Assembly (NCBI GenBank): GCA_963750965.1
Contig: CAVVSK010000014.1
Span: forward strand, 124,001 to 188,000
Origin: CANKHA01 sp963750965
GTDB taxonomy: Bacteria; Pseudomonadota; Alphaproteobacteria; Rhizobiales; Xanthobacteraceae
Direction: 5' to 3'
Length of the DNA: 64,000 bases
Part shown: in pieces, positions 25,203 through 33,073 of the stretch
Numbering within the stretch: the stretch's first letter is position 1
Layout: each line of letters starts with the position of its first letter
Notes under the pieces: model-generated
Told to the model about the DNA's origin: nothing
The model's database searches: none
The model's input: the letters and a program-made list of their open reading frames with translations, nothing else
Program-made: the position numbers and the translations under genes

Positions 25203-26990
25203 CTATTTCCTCCCGAACAGCCGCTCAATATCGGCCAGCTTCAGTTCCACATAGGTCGGCCGGCCGTGATTACATTGGCCGGAATTGGGCGTCGCTTCCA
25301 TCTCCCGCAGCAGCGCGTTCATCTCCTCGGGCTTGAGCCGGCGCCCGGCACGCACCGAGCCGTGGCAGGCCATGGTGGCCGAGACGTGCAGCAGCCGTCG
25401 TTCGAGCGGCAAGGCCTCGTCCCATTCCGCCATGTGCTCTGCGAGATCACCAACCATCCCCCGCACATTGATCTCGCCAAGCATAGCTGGCGTCTCGCGC
25501 ACCGCGATCGCTCCCGGACCGAAGGGCTCGATGATCAGACCGTAGCGCGCAAGCTCCTCGGCGCGCCCCAGCAGCCGCTCCACATCGGCCTCGTCGAGCT
25601 CGACAATTTCCGGGATCAACAAAATCTGCCGCGCCACACCGCTGCGGTCGATTGCCGCCTTCATGCGCTCGTAGACAAGCCGCTCATGCGCGGCGTGCTG
25701 ATCGACCACCACCAGCCCATCGCGCGTCTGCGCCACGATATAAGTCTCGTGAACCTGCGCGCGCGCGGCGCCAAGCGGGCGATCAAGCAATTCAGGCGTG
25801 GCCTCGACGGTGCCGGCGCGCGCATCGGCCATCGGTTCGCCGACCTGGAAGGCGGTCTGCGCGGCTTCGGCGAAGCCGACCACATTGCCGCGCACCACCG
25901 GCTGCGCCGGCGACTGCCGCCAGTCCCAGCGCGGCGTCGCAGCGGGACGGAAGGCGGCGATGGTCGCACTGCCTCCGGTGGTCGCCGCGCGGCGGCCGTC
26001 GCGCGCCAGTGCTTCCTTCAGCGCGCTCACCAGCAGCCCGCGCACGAGCCCGCCATCGCGGAAGCGCACCTCGGTTTTTGCCGGATGCACGTTGACGTCG
26101 ACCTCACGCGGATTCTGGGTGATGAACAGCGCCACCAGCGGGTGCCGGTCACGCGGCAGATAATCGGCATAGGCGCCGCGCAACGCGCCGAGCAAAAGCT
26201 TGTCCCGCACGGGGCGGCCGTTGACGAAGAGATATTGCCCGAGCGTATTGGCGCGTGTGAGCGTCGGCAGCGCGGCAAAGCCTTCGATCAGAAGGCCCTC
26301 GCGGCCGGCGCGAATCTCCACCGCATTGGCGCGAAACTCCGGGCCAAGAATGTCGGCAAGCCGCGCCAGTCGGCCGGTCGGTCCGGGCAAGGCCGCGGCC
26401 CAGGTCAGCGGCGCGCGTTCCTCCCCCGTCAGCGTGAAGGCCACGTCGGGCCGGCTCATCGCCAGCCGCCGCACCACGTCGCGCACCGCCTCCGCTTCGG
26501 TGCGGTCGGTCTTCAAGAATTTCAGCCGTGCCGGCGTGGCGTAAAACAGATCACGCAATTCGACCCGCGTGCCCTGATCGAGCGCGGCGGGTTTCACGGG
26601 AGACTTCAGGCCGCCGTTTACGCTCAGCTCCCAGGCATGCCGCTCCGACCGATGGCGACTGGTGATGCTCAGGCGGCCTGCCGCACCGATCGACGGCAAG
26701 GCCTCGCCGCGAAAGCCAAGCGTGCGAATGGCAAGCAGATCCTCGTCGTCGAGCTTGGAAGTTGCGTGCCGTTCGACCGCAAGTTCGAGATCGTCGCGCG
26801 TCATGCCCTCGCCGTCGTCGATTACGCGGATGAAGCGCCGTCCGCCGCCATCGGTCGCCACTTCGACGCGCGTAGCGCCGGCGTCGAGCGCGTTCTCCAC
26901 CAGCTCCTTCACCACGCTGGCGGGACGCTCCACCACCTCCCCCGCTGCGATGCGGTTGACGGTGGCTTCGGATAATTGGCGGACGGGCAT
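25203..26990 (-). CDS. mutL: DNA mismatch repair protein
   Basis: MutL couples MutS mismatch recognition to downstream repair. The 595-residue protein has the GHKL ATPase motifs: VNRIAAGEVVERPASVVKEL, VENALDAGAT, DDGEGM and TLGFRGEALPSIG, then the transducer domain and a C-terminal dimerisation domain (PNSGQCNHGRPTYVEL). The C-terminal domain shows ACHGSVRAG and CNHGRP segments; a full DQHAxxE endonuclease motif is suggested by VVDQHAAHERLVYERM, as in MutL proteins of bacteria without MutH. The 5' end is 81 bp from arfB, same strand. Confidence 0.95.
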   Translation of the reverse strand: MPVRQLSEATVNRIAAGEVVERPASVVKELVENALDAGATRVEVATDGGGRRFIRVIDDGEGMTRDDLELAVERHATSKLDDEDLLAIRTLGFRGEALPSIGAAGRLSITSRHRSERHAWELSVNGGLKSPVKPAALDQGTRVELRDLFYATPARLKFLKTDRTEAEAVRDVVRRLAMSRPDVAFTLTGEERAPLTWAAALPGPTGRLARLADILGPEFRANAVEIRAGREGLLIEGFAALPTLTRANTLGQYLFVNGRPVRDKLLLGALRGAYADYLPRDRHPLVALFITQNPREVDVNVHPAKTEVRFRDGGLVRGLLVSALKEALARDGRRAATTGGSATIAAFRPAATPRWDWRQSPAQPVVRGNVVGFAEAAQTAFQVGEPMADARAGTVEATPELLDRPLGAARAQVHETYIVAQTRDGLVVVDQHAAHERLVYERMKAAIDRSGVARQILLIPEIVELDEADVERLLGRAEELARYGLIIEPFGPGAIAVRETPAMLGEINVRGMVGDLAEHMAEWDEALPLERRLLHVSATMACHGSVRAGRRLKPEEMNALLREMEATPNSGQCNHGRPTYVELKLADIERLFGRK

Positions 26991-27071
26991 AGAACTGGCC
27001 TGATTCGAGTGTCGGCCGGAGTTTACCGGTCTGACGCAGCAGCCGCGAGGCCAAGGGACGCCCTGCCCCCG

Positions 27072-27494
27072 CTATTCGACCCTCGGCTTCTTCTGCCGTA
27101 ACCCCTTGATCCCGCTACGGCGTTTCTTGCTCTCCAGCCGTTTTTCGCGCGACGCCTTGGTCGGTTTGGTGGCCCTGCGCTTGACCGGCCGCACCGCCGC
27201 CTGCCGGATCAGCTCAACCAGACGCGCCAAAGCTTCTTCGCGGTTGCGCTTCTGGCTGCGTTCGTTCTGCGCGGTAAGGACGAGCACGCCGTCCTGCGTC
27301 ATCCGGCTGCCCGCCAGCTTCATCAAACGGAGCGCGACGTCGTTCGGCAGGGAGGGCGACCCGCGCACGTCAAACCGAAGCTGCACCGCAGTCTCTGTTT
27401 TGTTGACGTGCTGGCCGCCCGGCCCGGAGGCGCGGATGAAGTTTTCCTGAAGCTCGGATTCCTCGATGCTGATCTGGTCGGTGATGCGGATCAT
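27072..27494 (-). CDS. arfB: Alternative ribosome-rescue factor, peptidyl-tRNA hydrolase
   Basis: ArfB (YaeJ) rescues ribosomes stalled on mRNAs without a stop codon. The 140-residue protein has the catalytic GGQ loop (FIRASGPGGQHVNKTETAVQL) and the long basic C-terminal tail that probes the empty mRNA channel (RRATKPTKASREKRLESKKR). Lack of domains 2/4 of release factors separates it from RF1/RF2. Start at MIRITDQ (27494). A repeat element lies immediately upstream. Confidence 0.93.
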   Translation of the reverse strand: MIRITDQISIEESELQENFIRASGPGGQHVNKTETAVQLRFDVRGSPSLPNDVALRLMKLAGSRMTQDGVLVLTAQNERSQKRNREEALARLVELIRQAAVRPVKRRATKPTKASREKRLESKKRRSGIKGLRQKKPRVE

Positions 27495-27514
27495 GGCTGG
27501 TGCCAAAAACCTTA

Positions 27515-27639
27515 CTTGTCATCGCCGGGCTTGTCCCGGCGATCCCGATCAGGGATGCACAGCCTTGCCAACCTAAGCGAGATGGCCGGGACATCAGGGC
27601 GTTTACGCCCGTCTTCGACGGGTTTTGCCCGGCCATGAC
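27515..27639. repeat. Palindromic element, CTTGT-loop family, copy A1
   Basis: It contains the hairpin ATCGCCGGG-CTTGT-CCCGGCGAT (27521-27543) and ends with GCCCGGCCATGAC. From about 27577 it is nearly identical for 60 bases to copy A2 at 36212-36273. It fills the gap between arfB and pgi. Confidence 0.8.
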
Positions 27640-27643
27640 AACA

Positions 27644-28960
27644 TCAGGAATTGGCCAAATATTTCTTCGCCAGCACCTTGCCTTCTTCGACCGCGGGTTG
27701 GTCGAAGGCATCGACGCCGAGAAGATGCGCGGCGATGATTGTTTCCAGCATGAAATGCATCAGCAGCTCGCCGAGGCTCGCCGCGTCGAGTCGCTCCAGA
27801 TGAATCATACGCACGGGACGGCCGTTCTTGGCCAAGGTCTCCGCAGTGGCGCGGCCTTGCGCGGCAACCAAGTCGCCGATGGTCTTGCCGGCGAAATCCG
27901 GCTCGCCACAGAGTTTGGCAAATTCCGCCTCAATGCGCGGTCCCCGCCCGGCAGTCCCAACGGTCATGATCGTGAAGAGCTTGTCACGCGGGCCGGCGAT
28001 GAAAAGCTGCAGCTGGCTATGTTGGTCGACCGGGCCGAGCGCGCCGATCGGCGTAGTGCCTTTGCCACCCTTGCCAAGGCTTTCCGCCCAGAGCTGCACA
28101 TACCAGCGGGTGAAGCGCTCGAGCTTGTCGGCATAGCCCATCAACACCGCAATGCCTTTGCCACTTTCGGACAAAGCTATCGAGAGCGCGGCACCGACGG
28201 CGGCAGGCACTTCCGCCGCAGGCTTGCCTTCGAGCACCGGCGCAAGCGCCACGGCGGCGCCGCTTCGTATCGTGCCAATGTCGAGGCCGAGCATGGCGGC
28301 GGGCAACAGACCCACATTGGTGAGCACCGAAAAGCGGCCGCCGACGCCCGTGTCGTGGTCGAGGAAGGGCACGCCGAAAGGCGCAAACAGATCGCGCAGA
28401 CCGTTACGTTTGCCTCCGGCCGCAGGTTCGGAAAGACCAAGGACCCGTTCGCCGATCTGCTTTTCCAAACCCGCCTGTTTCAGCGCGGCGAGCACCGCCG
28501 CGCTCTGCATCAGAGTCTCGCCGGTGCCTCCGGATTTGGAAATGGCGACAAAGCGCGTGGTGGACAGCGGCAGCCGCGCCAGCAAGTTCGTGAAGCTGTC
28601 GGGATCGAGATTGTCCATGAAATGCAGGCGCGGCGGATCGCGCAATACGCCGACGCCCGGCACCGCATGGCCGGCAAGCTGGGCCAGCGTCTGCCCGCCC
28701 AGGCTGGAGCCGCCGGTGCCGAGCAGCACGATATCGGTCGCGCCTGCCGTCAGCCGGCGCGCGGCCTGTTTGATGCCGTCGAGGTCGTCACGCTGCGCGG
28801 GCAGCCGCAACAGCGGCAATCCGCCGTCGGCATGCCGCGCCCGCAGCCAGTCGAGCGCGCCCTCGCTGCGTTTCAGCGCAGCGGCGAAAGCATCCGCCGC
28901 GACGCCTTCGGCGCCGATGCGTGCAGCTTGTGCGTTGTCGATCGATTGGATGAAGGGCAT
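27644..28960 (-). CDS. pgi: Glucose-6-phosphate isomerase
   Basis: Pgi interconverts glucose-6-phosphate and fructose-6-phosphate. The 438-residue protein is shorter than the E. coli enzyme, as in some Rhizobiales, but has the SIS-fold signatures LLGTGGSSLGGQTLAQL, FVAISKSGGTGETL, and VDQHSQLQLF, plus GAHLLGVDAFDQPAVEEGK-like end (ETIIAAHLLGVDAFDQPAVE). Start MPFIQSI at 28960 is preferred to a 7-residue extension. The divergent or same-strand neighbours do not form a sugar operon; it stands between arfB and the M16 proteases. Confidence 0.93.
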   Translation of the reverse strand: MPFIQSIDNAQAARIGAEGVAADAFAAALKRSEGALDWLRARHADGGLPLLRLPAQRDDLDGIKQAARRLTAGATDIVLLGTGGSSLGGQTLAQLAGHAVPGVGVLRDPPRLHFMDNLDPDSFTNLLARLPLSTTRFVAISKSGGTGETLMQSAAVLAALKQAGLEKQIGERVLGLSEPAAGGKRNGLRDLFAPFGVPFLDHDTGVGGRFSVLTNVGLLPAAMLGLDIGTIRSGAAVALAPVLEGKPAAEVPAAVGAALSIALSESGKGIAVLMGYADKLERFTRWYVQLWAESLGKGGKGTTPIGALGPVDQHSQLQLFIAGPRDKLFTIMTVGTAGRGPRIEAEFAKLCGEPDFAGKTIGDLVAAQGRATAETLAKNGRPVRMIHLERLDAASLGELLMHFMLETIIAAHLLGVDAFDQPAVEEGKVLAKKYLANS

Positions 28961-29033
28961 GGCAATCCTGCGGGCGGCCACCCTGCCTATACGGACAGGA
29001 CGGCCTTGTCATTATTTTCTCAGAACTACCGGA

Positions 29034-30347
29034 TTAGTTGGAGGTAACGCCCTGCGGCCGCCCCACGACGGTGACCAGCATGCCGCTCTTGAGCAGCCGC
29101 TGCGCGACGCGCTTGGCGTCTTCCAAAGTTACCGAATCGATCAACGCGCCGCGCCGGTCGATATAATCGATACCCAAGCCGTCGAGCTGGATCTGCAACA
29201 GTGCGCCGGCGATCTTGTTGGAGGTGTCGAGGTTCAGGGCGTAAGCGCCCTTAAGATAGGCTTTCGCCTTGGCGAGTTCCTCTTCCGTCGGCCCGCTTTC
29301 CGCCATGCGCTGAATTTCGCTTTCGATCACGGTCAACGCTTCGGCGGTGCGGTCCGCGCGCGTGGCGGTGCCCCCGATCATCAGCGCCGTGCTTTTCAGC
29401 CAGACCAGATTGTCGTGGATGCTGTAGGCCAAACCCCGCTTCTCGCGTATCTCGGTGTAGAAGCGCGAGGAGAAAGAGCCGCCGCCCAGAATATGATCGA
29501 GAATATAGGCGGCCATGAAATCCGGATCCTGGCGGAAAACGCCGCGGCGGCCGAAAGTGATGACGGTCTGCGGCACGTCCAGGTCGACCACGATACGCTG
29601 GCCGAGGCCCTGCGGATCCACCATCGGCACCGGCTGCAAATCCGGCTTGGCCGGAAGCGAACCAAAAATACGGTCGATCAGCACGCCGGCCGCCGCCGCG
29701 TCGAGATTGCCGACGATCGCTATCTTCAGTCCGTCGCGGGCCAGGACGCGTTTGACATAGGTCCGCAGATCTTCGACGCCGATGCGCGGCAATGACTCCA
29801 GCGAACCATTGACCTCCCGGCCGTAGGGGTGGTCCGGAAAGGCCGCCGCCCACCAGCGCCGGCTGGCGATCGCGTTGGGACTGCTAATGTCGCGCTGCAC
29901 GCCGGAAAAGATTTGGCCGCGGATGCGCTCGACGTCTTGCGTTTCAAAGCGCGGCGCGGTCAGCGCCAGACGCATAAGCTCAACGGCATCGTCGCGGTGC
30001 TCGTTCAGCATCCGCAGCGAGCCGTTAAAATAATCCCGGCCGGCGCGGAATCTCAGTTCGATCGCCTTGCCTTCCAGCTTTTCATGGAAGGCACGGGAAT
30101 CCAGATCGCCCGCGCCCTCGTCAAGCAGCGCGCTGACCATGTGGGCAACGCCGGCCTTTTCCGCGGGATCCTGGCTGGCGCCACCGGCAAAGGCGAACTC
30201 CAGGCTGATCAGCGGCACCGTCTCCTGCCGCACCAGCCAAGCCTCGAGTCCGCCGGGGCTGATGACCCGCTCGATCGGCACCGCCCGCGCCGGAGCGGCG
30301 ATGCACAGGACAGCGAATAAAAGCGCGCATCGGGCGAGCAGCTTCAC
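29034..30347 (-). CDS. M16-family peptidase subunit without zinc motif
   Basis: The 437-residue protein has a signal peptide (LLARCALLFAVLCIAAPARA) and the two M16 domains (peptidase-like and M16_C), but at the place of HXXEH it reads GVAHMVSALLDEGAG, so the zinc site is absent. It pairs with the active gene upstream by a GTGA overlap (start GTG 30347). Such active/inactive pairs form heterodimers like the mitochondrial processing peptidase and PqqF/G-type enzymes. It likely acts in the periplasm. The C-terminus includes an R/Y segment (AYLKGAYALNLDT). Confidence 0.9.
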   Translation of the reverse strand: MKLLARCALLFAVLCIAAPARAVPIERVISPGGLEAWLVRQETVPLISLEFAFAGGASQDPAEKAGVAHMVSALLDEGAGDLDSRAFHEKLEGKAIELRFRAGRDYFNGSLRMLNEHRDDAVELMRLALTAPRFETQDVERIRGQIFSGVQRDISSPNAIASRRWWAAAFPDHPYGREVNGSLESLPRIGVEDLRTYVKRVLARDGLKIAIVGNLDAAAAGVLIDRIFGSLPAKPDLQPVPMVDPQGLGQRIVVDLDVPQTVITFGRRGVFRQDPDFMAAYILDHILGGGSFSSRFYTEIREKRGLAYSIHDNLVWLKSTALMIGGTATRADRTAEALTVIESEIQRMAESGPTEEELAKAKAYLKGAYALNLDTSNKIAGALLQIQLDGLGIDYIDRRGALIDSVTLEDAKRVAQRLLKSGMLVTVVGRPQGVTSN

Positions 30348-31741
30348 GAGCGTTTTTCCTCTGGCGCGCGTTTCTCCTCCGGTCGCGCGGTCTTCACCAG
30401 ATAGCCGGTTACTGCGCGATCGTTGTCGATCCATTGCCGGGCGGCATCGCGCACCGCATCGGCCGTCACTGCGCGGATCCGCTCGGGCCATGTCTGCACG
30501 CTATCTACCGTAAGGCCAGTGGTGAGCGCGGCACCATACCAGCGGGCGAGCGTACTCTGGCTGTCCTGCGCATAAATCGAATCGGCGATCAGCCGGGTTT
30601 TCGAGCGCTCAAGGTCCTCGGCACTGACACCCTTCTCCGCCAATTCTGTGATCACCGCTTCGATTGCGGATTCCAGTTGCGGCAACGTGGTGCCGTTGGC
30701 CGGCGTGCCGTAGACGCTGAACCGCGTCAGATCGATCGCGGAGCCCAGATAGCCTGCGCCGGCGCTTACAGCGATCCCCTTTTCCACTACCAATGCCCGG
30801 TAAAGCCGGCTGTTGCTGCCGCCGCCAAGAACGTGCCCCAGCACTTCCAGGGCCTCGCTCTCGCCCCGCTTCGCCGTGGTAGCCGAGGGGACGAGATAGC
30901 TGCGCTGGACGCTGCGCTGCTCGACCCGCGGATCGGCCAAGGTCACCAAGCGCGCGGCGGCGGGCGGCGGTTCTTGCGGACGCAGGCGCGGCTTGGCCTC
31001 GAAGCTGCGCTCGATCTTGCCGTAGATATTTTCCGCCAAGCTGCGCACCTGATCCGGCTCGACGTCGCCCGCCACGATGACGATCGCGTTGTTGGGCCCG
31101 TAGAAGCGTTTGTAAAAGGCGAGCGCGTCCTCGCGATTGAGCTTTTCGATCTCGGGCCGCCAGCCGATCACCGGTCGGCCATAGGGATGGTTCACAAAGA
31201 GCGCTGCTTCCATCTGCTCCGAGAGCCGCGCGCGCGGGTTGTTGGCAACCCGGCTATTCTGTTCTTCCAGCACGACGTCACGTTCCGGCAGCACCACCTC
31301 GTCCGTCAGCACCAATCCGGTCATCCGGTCCGCTTCGAGCTCCATCATCGTCGCCAAATGCTCGCTTGGCACGCGCTGATAATAGGCCGTGTAGTCGCTG
31401 GAAGTGAATGCGTTTTCCTGCCCGCCGACGCTGGCGATCAGTCGCGAGAAATAGCCGGCCGGATGTTTTTTCGTGCCCTTGAACATCAGGTGCTCAAGGA
31501 AATGCGCGATGCCGGATTTGCCAGCCTGCTCATCAGCCGCGCCGACGCGATACCAGATCATATGCGTAACGATGGGCGCGCGGCGATCGGGAATGACGAC
31601 AAGCTCAAGCCCGTTAGTGAGCGTGAAATGAGCGACTTTGTTCTTGGTTTCCGGCGCGCCTTGCGCGCCTGCCGAAAGCGGCGCGGCCGCGAGAGCGGCG
31701 GCGATAATGCCAGCAAAAGTTAAGATGCGACTGTTCAGCAC
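30344..31741 (-). CDS. M16-family zinc metallopeptidase (active subunit)
   Basis: The 465-residue exported protein has a signal peptide (FAGIIAAALAAAPLSAGAQG) and the zinc motif HFLEHLMFKG (HXXEH) with the downstream Glu region ELEADRM. The second domain (VLGGGSNSRLYRALVVEKG) holds the R/Y pair used in substrate binding. The start is GTG 31741. It overlaps the inactive partner, so both are made together. Likely function is degradation or processing of short peptides in the periplasm; the substrate is unknown. Confidence 0.93.
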   Translation of the reverse strand: MLNSRILTFAGIIAAALAAAPLSAGAQGAPETKNKVAHFTLTNGLELVVIPDRRAPIVTHMIWYRVGAADEQAGKSGIAHFLEHLMFKGTKKHPAGYFSRLIASVGGQENAFTSSDYTAYYQRVPSEHLATMMELEADRMTGLVLTDEVVLPERDVVLEEQNSRVANNPRARLSEQMEAALFVNHPYGRPVIGWRPEIEKLNREDALAFYKRFYGPNNAIVIVAGDVEPDQVRSLAENIYGKIERSFEAKPRLRPQEPPPAAARLVTLADPRVEQRSVQRSYLVPSATTAKRGESEALEVLGHVLGGGSNSRLYRALVVEKGIAVSAGAGYLGSAIDLTRFSVYGTPANGTTLPQLESAIEAVITELAEKGVSAEDLERSKTRLIADSIYAQDSQSTLARWYGAALTTGLTVDSVQTWPERIRAVTADAVRDAARQWIDNDRAVTGYLVKTARPEEKRAPEEKRS

Positions 31742-31801
31742 CGGCAGGCCTTGTTTGGATATATAGGTCGGTATTCGACCGCGGCGCGCAAGATCCAGCC
31801 G

Positions 31802-32449
31802 TTAGAGCTTCGGCTCTTTCTTTTCCGGCTCGCCCTGGCGCGGCGTCACGCCATAAGGCGCTGCCGGGGAAGGCGTGAGATAACCTGGGGGCGGGTCGAC
31901 CAGCGTCGTGCGGGGGGGCTCGCCCTCGAATTTGCCGACCTCATCCCAGGAGCCCTTCAACTTGCCGCTGATGAGCATCGAAAGGAAGTCCGGTTCTTTG
32001 GGCCCTTTCCTGTCGTCCCATTGACCGGTATTGCCAGTCTTATAGGCCTCGGCAGTGCCTGAGATCGGCTTGGCGGGATCGACCGGATCGCGGCCGTATT
32101 TCCGCAAAGTAGCCGCTGCGCGTTTCGCCTTCACTTCAGGCTCGATCGGCCACTCGCCAGTTTTGGCCGCCTTGCCCGGAGGCGGAAGGTCACGTCCCTG
32201 CGGCACGACTAGCGGCGAGCGTTCGCGATAGGTGATGTCGGGGGCTGCAGCCGAACCCAGCCCAAACGGGGCCAGGATCATATTAAACAGACGCTTATCG
32301 GCATTCAAAACGTGATTTTCGATGTCGTCGTCTTCCTCAGCCGCGGCCTGCGCCCAGGCGGAATTGCCGGCAACGCTCATGGCGGCCAGGGCCAGCGCAG
32401 CGGCCCAGAGGGCGTTGCGCACAGGCTTGATCCAAGGCATGGCGGACAT
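31802..32449 (-). CDS. Exported hypothetical protein
   Basis: The 215-residue product has a signal peptide (VRNALWAAALALAAMSVAGNSAWA) and a Pro- and charge-rich mature region: EEDDDIENHVLNADKRLFN, LAPFGLGSAAAPDITYRERS, then a C-terminus ending in PSPAAPYGVTPRQGEPEKK. No cysteines. The start at ATG 32449 has a GAGGGTG site upstream; a TTG at 32464 is the alternative. Homologous proteins appear, from memory, between lspA and the M16 pair in Bradyrhizobiaceae-type genomes. Function unknown; context (lspA, M16) suggests envelope. Confidence 0.75.
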   Translation of the reverse strand: MSAMPWIKPVRNALWAAALALAAMSVAGNSAWAQAAAEEDDDIENHVLNADKRLFNMILAPFGLGSAAAPDITYRERSPLVVPQGRDLPPPGKAAKTGEWPIEPEVKAKRAAATLRKYGRDPVDPAKPISGTAEAYKTGNTGQWDDRKGPKEPDFLSMLISGKLKGSWDEVGKFEGEPPRTTLVDPPPGYLTPSPAAPYGVTPRQGEPEKKEPKL

Positions 32450-32512
32450 GGCTATCACCCTCAAAATACTACCGGAAAATTGGTAACGAACCCCCTCGGC
32501 GACGGGCCGGGA

Positions 32513-33073
32513 TTATGGCCCGGATCGGGGCGCTTTTACGGCGCGGTCTCCGAACAGGGATTCATACAACAGCCCGGCAACCCCCACAACAATGGCTACA
32601 TCGGCCAGGTTAAAAACATACCAGCTAAAGGCCCAGCCGGCCGTAGTAATGTGGAAATGTGCAAAGTCCGCCACCGCTCCATAGGCGAGGCGGTCGATGG
32701 CATTGCCGATGGCGCCCCCGATAATCAGACCCAGCGACACCGCAGACCAGCGCGTGGGCACCCGCGCCATCCAGACCCACAGCAGCACCACCGCCGCCAG
32801 CTTGAGGCCCAGGAGAGCCCATTGCCCCACCGCGCTTTCCTGCTGGAAGAGGCCGTAGCTGATGCCCTTGTTCCAGACCAGCACCAGGTCAAAGAACGGC
32901 GTGAGCGCGACCGCGCCCTGCTCTGCGAGACCATAGCCGAACAGCAGCCAAAGCTTGACGGCCTGGTCGAGCAGCAAGGCGGCCAATCCCGCCGCGAGCC
33001 CAGCGCCCGTGAAACGCCCCCACAGAAACGATGCTCGCGGGGTATTTGTTGCTGATGATGCCAAAGCGTCCAT
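32513..33073 (-). CDS. lspA: Lipoprotein signal peptidase (signal peptidase II)
   Basis: LspA cleaves prolipoprotein signal peptides at the inner membrane. The 186-residue protein has four membrane segments and both catalytic aspartates: GGAIGNAIDRLAYGAVADF and FNLADVAIVVG. The start at ATG 33073 shares one base with the ileS stop (TAATG), so it is coupled to ileS. The ribF-ileS-lspA order is ancestral in Proteobacteria. Confidence 0.95.
   Translation of the reverse strand: MDALASSATNTPRASFLWGRFTGAGLAAGLAALLLDQAVKLWLLFGYGLAEQGAVALTPFFDLVLVWNKGISYGLFQQESAVGQWALLGLKLAAVVLLWVWMARVPTRWSAVSLGLIIGGAIGNAIDRLAYGAVADFAHFHITTAGWAFSWYVFNLADVAIVVGVAGLLYESLFGDRAVKAPRSGP

Noticed and set aside
24810..26975. 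A 721-residue + strand open frame opposite mutL
   Set aside because: Mirror of mutL codons (GC-rich third positions); no domain, His/Arg-rich composition.
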